A DNA stretch of 64,000 nt from Zea mays (Eukaryota > Streptophyta > Magnoliopsida > Poales > Poaceae). A program made the translations under genes and the position numbers. The notes below the pieces were generated by a model, which did not search any database, was not told the DNA's origin, and saw only the letters and a program-made list of their open reading frames with translations. Of the stretch, positions 11,041 to 24,300 are shown one piece after another (positions within the stretch are counted from its first letter, which is position 1; each line of letters starts with the position of its first letter). The DNA is taken from NCBI RefSeq assembly GCF_902167145.1, contig NC_050104.1, positions 105,101,849 through 105,165,848 of the forward strand, read 5' to 3'.

Positions 11041-14000
11041 TGTAACACCATAAAAGCCATCAATTAAAATAATAAATTTAGATATTATATTGATTAGGGT
11101 AATAAAATTTTTAGTGTTTAATTGTTCATTTGCATCGTTTTCTTTGTATGCACTTGATTGATTATCGGATGATTGTTGTTAATTTCCTTTTAAAAAGAAA
11201 TCTTAGTAATTAAACAATAATTGAGAAATATAATAATTATTAGTCTAAAAATGAGTATTTTGTTTATAAATATTTTTGGTGAATTTTTATAGATTTTTGA
11301 GCTCCTTAAATAAGCGTTTCGGAATTGTAAAAAAAAAAACCCAGCCGACCGGCCCACTTAGGGGCCCAAAATCCCCTAACCCTAACCCCTGCGCACCACG
11401 CGCGCGCGTCCCTGGGCAAAGCCCCAGCCGCCGCCACTCTCACTCTCTCTCCCTCCATTCTCTCTCTCCCACTCTCTCTTCCGCCGCCGCCTCTCTCCCT
11501 CACTTCTCTCTCTCGCTTCTCTCTCTACTCCCTCAGCCGCACGCACCCAGACCGCTCCACCCGCGGCGCCCGCCATCCCGCGCGCCTAGGCCGCGCGACG
11601 CGCGTGCGCGCCCAAGCCCAGTGGCCGACCGCGCGGGCTGCTCCTGTCCCGACCGCGCCGAGCAGACCCTGCCACGACTGCGATGCCTCGCGTCCGTTTG
11701 CCAAGCCGAGCCGTGACCCGCGCGACCGTTTCTGCGATTAATGGAGCTTCAATCGCGGCCATGATTTGCCCTGCGTAATGGTAGCATCAAACGGACACCA
11801 GTTTCCTTTTCCCTCTCCCTGATTTCTCTCCGGTAACGTCTCCATTGATGGCCAGTGAAGGACGCCGGCGCCTCTCCCTCTCTCTATAAAAGGCAGAGCC
11901 TCTCTCTCCCATCCTCACAACCCAAGCTCGTCCCATCTCCCCAGTGCACTGTTCGACGCCGTCGTTAGTCGCCGTTCGTCGCCGGAGTTCACGGAGCCCG
12001 TAGTTCGCCGGAGTGTACCGTTCGTCGCCGGAGTTCGCCGGAGCGACACACTCGCCGTCCGTAGTCGAGCCCCGCTCTCCGTCCGGCCGAACCCCGTCGA
12101 TCCATCCCCGTCACACGCGCGAACCCAAGGTTGATGACGACCCAAATCTATTTTGTGTATTTTATAAAACACTTTTTGATTCGATTCATTAGTTGTATAT
12201 TTTGTTTGTTGTAATATGAACACGTGCGATTCACAATTTACATGTATGAGCGTTATGGAATTATTTGGTAGATTCATGCAATTATTCGTACACCGTTATA
12301 TTTCATGTTAGTCGTGGTGTTGAATTTTGGTTTAGAGAAATATGACGTAGTTTTAATAGTCACACGTTGGTGATAAAAATACTAGATAGGAATTTTCGTA
12401 GTTAAATTTGGTCACAATAAACTGTAGAAGCTATTTGGAGAATTATAGGTACAATTTTGATGGATTAGAAAAATGGTATAGAACTCCTGTCATATGAATA
12501 AAATAGGATTGTTAGACGATTTGTCCGATTATTTAATTAATATCTTATTTTGGAAAGTAAAGAGAAAATATCATTGGTAGACGGTAAAATAGGTTTTGCT
12601 AGTCAAATAAACATGTTCACAGATTTAGAACTTAAAATTTTTAGAGTACTCGTTTGTGTCAAATAACCCCGCTTGTGTTAGAAAATGTGCAATTAGTAGT
12701 TTATGTAGATTTTTAGAATATTAATATTATTAGATTTATTTTTGGTCATACTAACTAATTTGTGTTAAAGTAATATTAGGTATTAATTTATTTATTAGTA
12801 TTAAAAGATAATAAGTATTATTTATCTTCACTGATGATGTTAAAAATAAATTAATACTGGTTTAAAACTATATTTATTATACCCACTCATAAATTCGCGA
12901 TTAGGATTACATTAATAGCTATAATTGAATTAATAAGTATTTACGCGATTAGGACGTATTTAAGATGTGATTAGTGCGATGTGTTAATGTGTACGTATTG
13001 GTGTATGTTTATGAATGGTGCATGTTTATTTATTGGTGTATGTTTTATTTTTGTATGTGCGCTATGCGACTCTATTAGAAGCGGATTGTGCGGTAGGTGA
13101 TCCGAACTCGTTCGAGGACGATCCGCAGGACTCGCTTGAGCAAGGCAAGTGGATTCTCCCTCTGCATACTCTTTTTGTACCCAGACATTGCATTTAATAA
13201 TGTTTACTTTTGATATACTGCATAATTTGATGGGTTTCACCTAATTAAGGATTTCCTAGATTTACTACCTGTATTCCTTGTTTAACCTGGGGAAATAATT
13301 AAGCTGTGCAAGATTTATGCTACCGCTCAACTTAATGATTTCTTAATGTCACTCATTAATTTGTTTTAATGTTCCAAAGATTTAATTGGCAATTATGGCA
13401 TTAACCCGATGGTTAAGATAACTTTATTGCAAATTTAGTTGGAACATGGAGTGACCACCCAGGATAACAGTGCAACCACGAGTGCTATCATGGCTCTGGC
13501 TTTGGTAATTAGCTCTATATACTTAGTGCCTAGCAACCTTACCTGAAATATGGGCAAGAGGGGGAGCGGTAGGTGCTGGCAGCCCACGTTAACATGGGGT
13601 CGTATTCTTGGCTAAGGTACCTCACCCAGGGGGCCACCACCATCGTCTTTAGAAACCTTAGCGGGTTGCTTCGTATTAAGGTATTTTGTGAAAACCTCAT
13701 AATGGATCCCTAGCCATTCACCTCGGCAGTGTTTAAGGGTCCGATCAACCTGGGCTAGATGGGATACATGGCTTGTGGGTAAAGTTGTACCACCTCTACA
13801 GAGTGTAAAACTGATATATCAGCCGTGCTCCCGGTTATGAGCGACCTGGACTCCTCACATGATAATTGAACTTGAAGATGTAATTAAATTGAGATCCGAT
13901 GATCTGCCAATAATTTGCTTAAGTGGTTTCACTTAAGTGTTTTTGTTATATTCATATTACTTTGTTCAATTGGGATATTTGGGATTCACTCTTATTAGTA

Positions 14001-14446
14001 AGACAGGTGTTGATAATAAAATGTTGACCAACTAAAATGCTTACTGCTCAACCTTAGCTTCACCTTGTTATACCTGCATCAGTTTTTCCCCCACTTGCTG
14101 AGCCCCGACCATAAGTGAGCTCACCCTTGCTTAATTTTGATCAGAGGGTGATGCTGGAGACTTTGATGGAGATTTTATCGACGACGATGAATTCTAAAGT
14201 CTAACGATACGCCGGTCAACTTCCTGTGGAAGATTGCCCAGTTGTTTATTTTCCGCTCTACTTTGATGTGATACTTGCTTAAGACACAATGTCTCAGATG
14301 ATGTAATAAAATTTTATACTCTCTTTACGTCTTTATTGCATTGTCTTTTGATATATTACACTTGTGACGTCAACATATGTGTGGAAATGGATCCTGGCAC
14401 ACATATGGTATGCGCTCGGTTCTACCCCCTGGAACCGGGTGTGACA
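11041..14446 (+). repeat. Element A 3' LTR
   Basis: It is 3406 bp, nearly identical to 1663-5067. Differences noticed by eye are five C/T or G/A transitions and an A-run of 11 rather than 10. The right target-site copy tcatg follows at 14447-14451. A TATA box copy lies at 11885-11893. Confidence 0.94.
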
Positions 14447-14966
14447 TCATGCGAGCTGGCCGTAGCCCGGGTGCACGGTCGGGTCCCAAGTTCTCGGGCT
14501 GGTATGTTGACGCTGTCAACGGTTTGGCCGGAGCCGAGTTTGCGAGAGCAGCCCCCGAGCCTCCACACAGGGCGAGAGGACGGTCAGGGACAGACTCGAC
14601 TTTTTTACATACGCCCCTGCGTCGCCTTTCCGCAAGGAGGAGGGGGGGAAAGCGCCATGTTGCCCTTGGAGGGCGCCGAACATGGTGTCTCCAGTGAGCT
14701 ACTGACGGGTAATCCGAGTGGACGCCCGTGCCCCATTTGTTAGGGGTCGGCTAGAGGCCCGGAGGCGCGCTCCAAAAGTACCTGCGGGTGATCTGCCGGA
14801 CCCGGTCCCCTTTTGACGGGGTCCGAGGGCTCGATGCCTCCCTCTGATGGGATTCCGTTACAAGATCGTTCCCGCTGGTCTCGGAAATGTCCTAGGGTAC
14901 CTCAGGAGCGTAGCCCGAGCCTTGGTTATGTATCGAATGTACCCAGGGTCATCCCTCGCTCTGTGT

Positions 14967-15176
14967 CTGAGGCGGCTGTGAACCCTTCGAGGGCCAGCCT
15001 ACGAACCCCTGATCAGTAGTGGGCGCGGAGCCCGAGTGGCCTGAGGCGGCCGTTGAACCCTTCCGAGGGGCCGGCCTTCGAACCTCTGACCAGTAGTGGG
15101 CGCGGAGCCCGAGCGCTCTGAGGCGGCTGTTGAACCCCTCCGAGGGGCCAGCCTTTGAACCTCTGATCAGTAGGGG
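14967..15176. repeat. Tandem repeat, 74-77-bp units, in C tail
   Basis: Units begin at 14967, 15041 and 15118, each starting ctgaggcgg and containing gaaccc, cgag, ggccagcct or ggccggcct, and gatcagtag or gaccagtag. About 2.8 copies are present. The function is unknown. Confidence 0.85.
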
Positions 15177-16966
15177 GGCTCGGGGCCCGTTTCCTTCGTG
15201 GAGAAGGATCCCTTTCGGGGTATCCCCCTTTCCCGGTCCCTGTTGTAAGAGAGAGAAAGAGGAAAAGGAAAAGGATACGAAATCGAATGACGTGGCGTAC
15301 CTTTTTTGACGCGGTCATTATGGCGAAGGCGAAGCGTCGCCCGCTTCTCCTGCCAACGATGCCGCATGTCCCGCTGCAGAGTTAATGCGACGGGACGAGT
15401 GGTTCGCGGGGCGGCCGTTGCGCGTGCGCGAGCCGTTCGAGGAACGGAACACGGGTGTGCCGTCTTCACGCCGTGGGAGAGAGTTCCCTTGCTGTCCCTG
15501 GATGGGACATAAGCTTGGCTGACAACGTGACCGTTGCTTCCGCCCGTCTGCCACCGCCATTACTGCCGGCCCATTTTTGGCCGTATTGACCGTCGCGCCT
15601 GGCTGACACTGTTGGGACATACGCAGGGTTGCCTCGAGTCATGGTACTGGTTCCGCAGTCGAGGAGGCGCGACAGTGGCGCGAGTGGCGGTGCAGTTGCT
15701 CGCACGTAGCAATCGGCGCGCCGGTTGCATGACGTGTGGGCCTGGGCCTTCATGCTGGGCGCGTTGGAGTCGGAGGGGTGCGTCCACTTGGCGCGGTTGC
15801 ATGACGCCTGCATGGCTGTCCGCCCTTTCACCCGTTGGTCTGGGTGAAAGTGGAGGAATGCTTGTAACCGCTGGGCAGTTGCATGCACCGCGCGTGGCGG
15901 TTTGGCTTCTTCTGCCCTGGGCCAGCTTGCATGGCGCGTGGGACCCAGCCCCCGTGCCGTAGGGGGAGGACCTTGGAGCGTGTTGGGGAAGACTCAGCCC
16001 GCGATGGCTGAGGACGCAAGTGGGGAGAGTCGCCTTTAAAAGGAGGGTGATCCCCTTGAAAGGCGACCATGTCTTTGCGCTCCCTTATGCATCGCGCCTT
16101 TCCACCTTCCGAGCCCCCGGATGGGGAACACCCGCAATCCTTCCGCCTTGTCGTTGGAGGAACGCAACTTCGTGGAAGTTGGTACCTTTCAGCTATCGTT
16201 CGGCTTCAAGGATTTTCATCATGCAGCCAGGCCGCATCCCCTCGCCGGCGGTCACCCAAGACGGTGACCACCAGCCCCTGGGTGGGGAGAAGCAAGCCGG
16301 GCTGCGGCCTCTGCCCCTTCCTCAGCTTCAAGGATGTTCATCATCAGTGCTGGGGAGGGGAGTGCGCCGAGTTGGGGTCGGTCCCTGCGCGGGCGGCGGC
16401 CCACTCCTTCCCTTAGTGATCGGGGGGAAGGGCGTTCGCCGTTCGTGGCGCTGGCAGCTGCCGCGTGCCCGGCTCTTTGACCCGAGTGGCTTCGGAGCCG
16501 CTTCCGGCACCGCCTTCCGCCACGGCAGCCGGAAGAGGTTTCTCCGCTGACGAGATAGCCGGTGCCGCCCACGGACTGACCTCCAACTCTATGGCCTTCT
16601 GCTCGTCCTTGCCTCTCAAGTGAGGTCATGGGCGAGGGCCTTATGGCAGCAGCATCCGCCCTGAGGTCATCGCTGCTGCTGTTCGGCCCCCCGGAGCAGA
16701 AGTCGTCGTCGTCGCTGCTGCTGGAGCGGGCGACGGCGAGCCATCCGTCGGCCTTCTGTTGCTCCACAGGCCCCCCAATCGTGTGGGGTTGTTCGTACCC
16801 GCGGAGGTGGAACCGGAGTTCCGTTCGTAATGGCACCTTGAATGCCGGTGTCTTGTTTATTGTGGCTGTCGGGGCCTGAACATGTATGTATTTTCGGCAC
16901 TGAGCCGTGTTTTTTCTTCATTTCGAGCACTAAGACTCGCCTATCGGCTATCTGAACCGCTTCACC

Positions 16967-17050
16967 AAGCGTGAGTTGCCTCGTGCCAAGGTGACGAGTG
17001 AGGTATCCGTATTCCGGAGGCGTAGGAGTCCCTCGGCTCGGTCGGCCTTG
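16967..17050. repeat. Dispersed repeat copy 1 in C tail
   Basis: It contains gagtgaggtatccgtat, ggaggcgtaggagtccctc and ggctcggtc. The same unit recurs at 31264-31361 and 31478-31577, on the far side of element B, which confirms that both sides belong to the same element C. Confidence 0.85.
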
Positions 17051-17206
17051 CTGTCCGAGGCTTCTCTTGCTTAGTTAAATGAACCCTCGGCCGCTCTTCG
17101 ATGAGCCGAAGCCGGAGGTAGCGGTGTCGGCACGGACAGAGGCAGAGTTGGCTCGAAAAGAAGATTTGGTCGACCAGAGCCTAGCCGGGTCGTCCACTGG
17201 CGGGGC

Positions 17207-20200
17207 TGTGGCAGAACCTCCCAAGTTATTGGGCCCACATGCACCTGTCCTTGTCTCAAAGACCTCAGACGACTATGCATGTGCACCAAATAACTTAACA
17301 GGATCCGTCCGATTGCCCCAAGGACATCGGATAAACCACTTACAACCAGAACCGCGGGATTAAGTAACACAAATCACACACACAACATTTTTGCAGCGGA
17401 AATCTTATTACCAAATTTTACAGGTTACAAAAATTTTACATTATTTTATCGGAGTGATTACAAAAGTATAAGTTTGAAATATATGCTAGCTCAAGTGATC
17501 ATCCTCAATAAGAAGATAAAGACGGGGTATACTTATATAAGAAGGCCGTGCCCACCGGCACTTAACACCATCACAACAGCACAAGGTTAGAACCTAAAAA
17601 ACAACAGGGAATAAAACCCTGAGTATGGAATTACTCAGCAAGTCTTACCCGACTAAGGAAAAGACTCTCAAGGGTATGCTGGATAAATAGGAGTCAAGGA
17701 GAGGCTTTAGCAAAAATCAACTTATACTTTTGCAGAAGTAGCTTACTAAAGTGAGTCCTTACTTTCAATCTTTTAACGCCATGTTAAGTATTAATAGACT
17801 CTATTTGCATCTAGTCTAATTTCAATCATCTCATCAATACAACATCATTTTTATCCATAGTGTTCACATCCTGACTTTAGGTTGTAGAAAAGTGACCAAG
17901 TCTTCATAACCGCGAAGGTACGGCGATCCGAATCGATTATACTCAGCTGAGGATCTCCAATCACACGACATATGTAGCACTTAACCCTTGCATATGTCAA
18001 CCCGCCACCGGGGTTCTTAAGACCGGATCAGGTTCACGCAAACCGAGAGCACAGATACACCACCGTCCAGCCTCTTGCCACGGAGGGTACACGCTACTCT
18101 CGCCACCGCTCCACGCCCATTTCGTGTTATCTTATTCCGGCCTTAGTCTGCCCGAGGCAAGGCTTACCCATGACGAGGCATGTGACCAGTTAAAGGGTCC
18201 TCGGTCAGCACGCCTACATACGCGTTAATCCTTAACCAACTTGGGTAGAACATCACCTGTTCCTAACCCAAGTCTCAATTTAAGTATTTCCATCCTTAGG
18301 ATTGTGTCTGTTCCTTAGGATGAAAGAGCATCACGGGGAACTTTGCAGTAAGATCCCACTATTGCTCCAAATGAAAATATTCTTGCAGGTAGAAGCCATC
18401 CTCTCCATGGTTAAATTGAGGACAACCTCTATCCACAAGATCTAAGCAAGGCTAAGCATTTTTGTAAATCATAAATTTGATACTTCACAGAAGTATCTAT
18501 AAAGGTATGGATATCAAGGAAAGTAATGCATCAAAGGGTTTCAAGTAACTCCTATGAACCTAATGCACATTTCACTAGACTTAAGTGTGCAAAAAGTATT
18601 TAAAAACACAAGGAAAGGGGTTGCATGCACCGGGGCTTGCCTTCGTTTACTGGTGAATCAGGCTCAGATCCACAGATATCAAAGTAGAAATGATTCCCGG
18701 CCTGAGACTCCGAAGGTGGTGGTGGTGTCTCCTCTTCAGTTACTTCTACCTCTTCTTCTCGTTCTAATCATAACCATACATATGTATAAGAATGGATGCC
18801 ATGGGATGCTCATGAGGATGCAAAGATAACATAAACTTATTAGTTATGTCTTGAATACAACTTGCCTTCACGGAGTTCCGGGAACTTAGGGTTTCCGGAG
18901 TCGGTAAAGGAGTTCATAGGGCAGGGGGGGGTTTTGGGGTTTGGTGATCAAACAAGGTCCAAATCAATTCAAACTTTACCCAAGGCTTCTAAATATTGTA
19001 TAACACTCATATAAAAATTTTGGGCATTTTAGGACTTATCAATTATTTTCTAAAAATCTATAACCAAGACTTTTAACTACTTTAAATACCCTAAAATTTC
19101 TTACTTTCACTAAAAATCACCAACTTATTTTTGTTAAATACTATAGAAAATAACAAACCTAAGAAAATTAGTTTCACAATTTTAGCATTTTTCTACATTT
19201 TTCTACACATTTTTAAAGTTTGCTAGAAATAGAAAAAAGAAAACGATGAACAGGCTTGGGCCGAAACCAGCCCAGGTCGGCCCAACAGCAGCAGAATCGC
19301 GCCCGCGCCCGCGCGCGCGATGGCGGCTTTGCAGAAAAGCCCTCGAGGTTTTATCTAACAGGAAGCGGGTTCGGTTACTATTTCCTGGGGTCACTGACAT
19401 TTCACAAAAAGGTCCTCTGGTTTCTGTCTATTCTTTGTTTCAAGTCCGCGACGGCGACCGCGCGGGGAACGAACTCCGGCGAGGTTATACTGGCGGATTT
19501 ACATTATGATCAGTGCCTTCGAGCTATATACACCAGATTGAACCTCCACTGATCATTTCCCCTAAGTTAATTTCAAGATTGACGAGCTAATTGGGTCTGG
19601 CCACGGTAACCGTGCGGATGAATTCAAGAACTACGCGTTCCCGGTGATGGGTGGTCACACAGTTCAAATTGATGACTTGATAAGCATCACGAAGCTATGC
19701 AAGTGCTTAAACAAGAAAGCAGGGGACGAGGGCTGACCGGAGAGGGGCTGGCCGCGGTGAGGTGTTCTTGCGGGGTGTTCGACCCGATTTGGGGGAAGTC
19801 CCAAATTCGTGTTCTCAGGTGAACGATTGAGGACGATATTCGGTGGCTGGGTGGGTGATTAGGTTACACAGCTAGGGGAGGGCTCAATTTATAGGCGGCT
19901 TAGACGGTGGCCGTGAATTTTGCGGAGGACGCGCGGCGGCCGGAGGGAAGGAAGAACACTGGCGCAAGTAAATTCGTGGCAAACGGCGTGGCATCCTCCC
20001 CGGCGACGATGGGACAGCATTAAGGTGTCACGGTGGTGCGGTGGAAAGGCTAAGCCACGCGGCACATGGCCGGGAGGCGGCGATCGACGGCGAGGTAATC
20101 CGTGCAAGCCGCAAAGCAGTAGAGGAAGACGACGGTGAGTCACCGGAGTGGCGTCCAGCTCATGGGCGGTGAAGATCTTTTGACGCCGCGAAGTTATCCA

Positions 20201-21199
20201 CACACCCGAGCGCGAATCGTGACGCCGGCGACGTGACTGACGGTGGAAAGCCACCGGCGGTGGTTTGTTGGCGACCTTATCAGCTCGGGGTACTGTACCA
20301 TGGCATTGCTTCATCAGGGCTTCTGACCGAGCGATTTTAGAGTCAGTTTTCTCCAGATTTCATGTGACAATAGGTCCAAGCCTCTGCACCAAAGTTGTAG
20401 TGCTACATACCAGCTACAACTCAACTATAGGACTTGATCACATTTGAGCACTGGATCATGGTCAAACTGGCTCTCAAACTTGGGTCTAAGCCACTGTTAG
20501 TCTGAAATTCAGACAATACTAGCCTGACAGCCTGACTTCAGGCTTGATTATCTCCAAAATTTTCTTAACAACTGTGCTCACACCTTTTAGCAAAGTTGTA
20601 CTCCTATAGTTGGGCTACAATCTTGATGTGGTGACCTAGGGCAAAAACCCTATGCTTTGAAAGTTACAAGGGCTCAAAGTTGTGCTCACAACACTGATTT
20701 CAGACTTAGGCTATATAGAGGTCAAGTGGTACTTTTTGCAAATAAACCCAAAACTTAGGGTTTTGCTTTCAAGTCCACATATTTGTGAACCAAAGGACTT
20801 AAGACACTTATTTGGCTTGGTTTTTGCACTTTAGCCCAAAAGTGGACTAATTTTGCACTTAGGTCCCTAGGGTTTGGTTTCAGGGTTTTCCAGGGTTCCA
20901 ATTAGGGTTTCTGGTATCCCAGGGGTACAAAAGTGATTCAAGTTTATTCTTAGGGTCATTTTATGACTTTTACCCTAAAGTATTTAGGTTTTCTTAACTT
21001 GAGTTAAGTTTTACTCCTTTAATCACTATTTAGGGTCAAGTCCATTACCTAGGGTTCTATTTGCAAAACACTTAAAACAATACAACTTGTTTGAAATTTT
21101 TGCCTAGTGAATGCACTCTAGGTGTGTCAAACATATGCAATGCCAATGCTCATGATGCCATGCTCAAGTTTTAGTTATAGTAACACCAGGGGTGTTACA
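17207..21199 (-). repeat. Element B 3' LTR
   Basis: It is 3993 bp and on the minus strand reads TGTAACACC... to ...TGCCACA. It matches 26852-30843 nearly perfectly. Short ORFs inside both copies (for example the 141-codon minus-strand ORF at 19889-20314) are LTR sequence and show no recognisable domain. Confidence 0.93.
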
Positions 21200-21214
21200 T
21201 CCTTCCCCCCATAA
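21200..21214 (-). other. Polypurine tract of element B
   Basis: The minus strand reads a purine run containing GGGGGGAAGGA directly before the 3' LTR. Confidence 0.8.
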
Positions 21215-21350
21215 AAGAATCTCGTCCCGAGATTAAAATCCTAGGGTAAGTAATGGTAAAGGAAACGCATCACATTTTTATTTCCTTATTTTTGGTATAA
21301 GACAGGGGTGATGTGGGGGTTACTTCTTTATTACAACAGTTATACAGGCT

Positions 21351-24300
21351 TTACAATTTACATGAGGCTAGAAAGCCTGGGAAATTCTTATTCAAGAAGT
21401 CTTGGGTTTCCCATGTAGCCTCGTCTTCAGAATGCTGGTTCCACTGTATCTTGTAGAACTTGAGAGTCTTTCTTCGGGTGACCCTGTCCTTTTGATCCAG
21501 AACTCGAATAGGATGTTCCGAGTATGTTAAATCTGGTTCCAGGACAACATCAGTCACTTCAATGGTTCGATCAGGAACCCGAAGACACTTCTTCAATTGT
21601 GACACGTGGAACACATTATGCACAGCAGACAATGTTTCGGGGAGCTGAAGTCGGTATGCCACTGGTCCACATTGCTCAAGCACCAGGAATGGACCAATGT
21701 ATCTGGGTGCAAGTTTCCCTTTTACCCCGAAACACGATACACCCTTCATTGGTGAAACTTTTAAGTAGACATAATCGTCTACCAGAAAGCATAAGGGTTG
21801 TCGTCGTCGGTCTGCATAACTCTTTTGTCGAGCCTGAGCTTTCTTCATATTATGGATAATTCTTTGAACCTTTTCTTCGACCTCTTTCACCATATCAGGT
21901 CTAAAGAAGTATCTTTCTCCAGGTTCAGACCAATTTAGCAGAGTCCAACACCGTCGTCCATATAAAGCTTCAAAGGGTGCCATCTTAATACTTTCTTGAT
22001 AACTATTATTGTATGAAAATTCTGCTAGGGGCAAACATTCATCCCATTTTGGTGAGAAGTCCAAGACACATGCCCGCAGCATATCTTCAAGTATTTGGTT
22101 CACCCTCTCAGTCTGCCCACTGGTTTGAGGATGATAAGCCGAACTGTGGAGTAATTTAGTACCCAAGGAGTTGTGAAATGCTTCCCAGAACTTGGCTACA
22201 AATTGAGGTCCACGATCCGACACAATGGTCTTCGGAACACCATGCAGACTGAGAATACGGGCAATGTATAATGCTGCATAAGTGGCTACTGTATATTTGG
22301 CCCTGACGGGTAAGAAGTGGGCGATCTTTGTGAGTCGATCAACGATAACCCAAATAGAATCATACCCTTTGGCCGTCCTGGGCAGTCCCACAATAAAGTC
22401 CATACTGATGTCTTCCCATTTCCATGTTGGGATTGGCAAAGATTGTAATGGACCAGCAGTTTTCATGTGTATGGCCTTGACACGTCTGCAGGTGTCACAC
22501 TTCGCCAGATAGCGTGCAATTTCAATCTTCATCTTCGTCCACCAATAATACTGCTTTAAGTCTTGATACATCTTAGTGCTTCCGGGATGGATAGAATAAA
22601 GACTAAGATGTGCTTCATCAAGAATTTGCTGGCGGAGTTCTTCGTTCTTTGGCACTACTATGCGGTTTTTAAACCATATCACACCTTGACCGTCTTCCTT
22701 GAAACATTTGGCTACTCCAGCCTTTATCTTCTCTCGAATGTGCTTCATACCCAAATTATCTTTTTGAGCATCAATTATCCTTTGCAAAATGATTGACTCG
22801 AGCCTTAACTGATTTAGAGTCCCTTGTTGGACGATCCCCAGGTTTAGCTTTTCCATTTCTTGACACAAAGTGTTCTCGGAGGTCTTTGCCATAAGACAGT
22901 GGCAGGAAGTCTTACGACTCAACGCATCAGCCACCACATTGGCCTTGCCTGGGTGATAATGGATCTCTAGTTCATAGTCTTTAATGAGCTCAAGCCATCG
23001 TCTTTGCCTCATATTTAACTCTGACTGGGTGAAGATGTACTTCAAACTTTTATGATCTGTATATATGTGACAGATATTTCCCAGCAGATAGTGACGCCAA
23101 ATCTTTAGGGCATGAACCACAGCAGCTAGCTCCAGATCATGAGTTGGATAGTGCTCCTCATGTCGGCGCAACTGCCTTGAAGCATACGCAATCACTCGGC
23201 CCTCTTGCATCAGTACACAGCCGAGCTCACTGCCAGATGCATCACAATATACGTCAAAAGGCTTAGTGATGTCCGGTTGAGCTAATACCGGAGCAGTGGT
23301 CAATAGTGTCTTCAATTGCTCAAAGGCTTCATTGCACTGAGAAGACCAATTGAACTTAATGTAATTCTTCAACAAACTTGTGATTGGCTTCACAAGCTTA
23401 GAAAAATCTGGTATGAATCTGCGATAATACCCAGCTAGTCCAAGAAAACTTTGGACTTGGTGAACAGTCGTTGGGGGTTTCCATTCCAGAATATCTTTGA
23501 CCTTACTAGGATCTACCGCAATTCCTTTGGCTGATAATACGTGCCCCAAAAATTGAATTTCTTCCAGCCAGAATGCGCACTTACTGAACTTGGCATAAAG
23601 CTGATGTTCCCTTAGGCGCGTCAATACAATCCGTAAATGCTGAGCATGGTCTTCTTCATTCTTAGAATATATTAAGATATCGTCGATGAAGACTACCACG
23701 AATTTGTCCAACTCAGGCATGAACACCGAGTTCATCAAATAAGTGAAATGGGCAGGAGCATTGGTAAGCCCGAAAGACATTACTAGGTATTCGAACAACC
23801 CATACCGCGTAGTGAATGCGGTCTTCGGTATATCCTCGGGCCGAATACGGATCTGATGATAGCCCGACCTGAGATCAATTTTAGAAAATACCCTCGCCCC
23901 AGTTAGTTGATCAAATAAGATGTCGATTCTTGGAAGAGGGTACTTATTTTTAATGGTGACCTCATTTAGGGGCCGATAGTCCACGCACATGCGCAAGGTT
24001 TGATCCTTCTTCTTCACAAAAATGGCGGGACAACCCCACGGGGACGAGCTTGGCCGGATGAATCCCTTATTCAATAGATCTTGCAATTGAATTTTCAGTT
24101 CCGCCAATTCATTAGGGGGCATACGGTACGACCTTCGGGATATGGGAGCCGTACCGGGCTTTAGCTCAATTACGAATTCCACATCTCTTTCAGGGGGTAG
24201 TCCAGGCAAATCTTCCGGAAATACATCTGGAAACTCACATACTACCGGAATGTTTTTGATCTCCGGTACAATGGCTTCATAGACTCTACCAGAAGCTTTG

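Larger units (their letters stand above)
1663..14446 (+). mobile_element. Element A: intact, young Tekay/Del-type Ty3/Gypsy retrotransposon
   Basis: Two LTRs (1663-5067 and 11041-14446) bracket a primer-binding site, an accessory ORF region, a full-length gag-pol and a polypurine tract. The 5-bp duplication tcatg is perfect. The LTRs differ by about five transitions and one A-run length change over 3.4 kb by eye, so insertion was very recent (order of 0.05-0.1 Myr at 1.3e-8 substitutions per site per year). It lies inside C, in the opposite orientation. The 3.4-kb LTR, gag-pol single ORF and C-terminal chromodomain fit the Tekay/Del (chromovirus) lineage; the family name Tekay is plausible but unverified. 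Confidence 0.93.
14452..17206 (-). other. Element C 3' non-coding tail, middle piece
   Basis: This GC-rich internal DNA of C lies between integrase and the 3' LTR, cut off from the rest by A on the left and B on the right. I found no ORF with recognisable protein sequence on either strand; the many short ORFs are a by-product of high GC. It contains a tandem repeat at 14967-15176 and one copy of a dispersed roughly 85-bp repeat at 16967-17050. Long 3' non-coding regions are common in Tat elements. Confidence 0.7.

Noticed and set aside
15466..16836. Possible captured gene in the tail of C (ORFs of 140-194 codons on both strands)
   Set aside because: Sequences are Arg/Ser/Pro/Gly-rich as expected from GC-rich non-coding DNA; no domain, start context or intron support.
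19889..20314. 141-codon minus-strand ORF, also at 29533-29958
   Set aside because: It is inside both LTRs of B, is low complexity and shows no domain; chance ORF in GC-rich LTR DNA.
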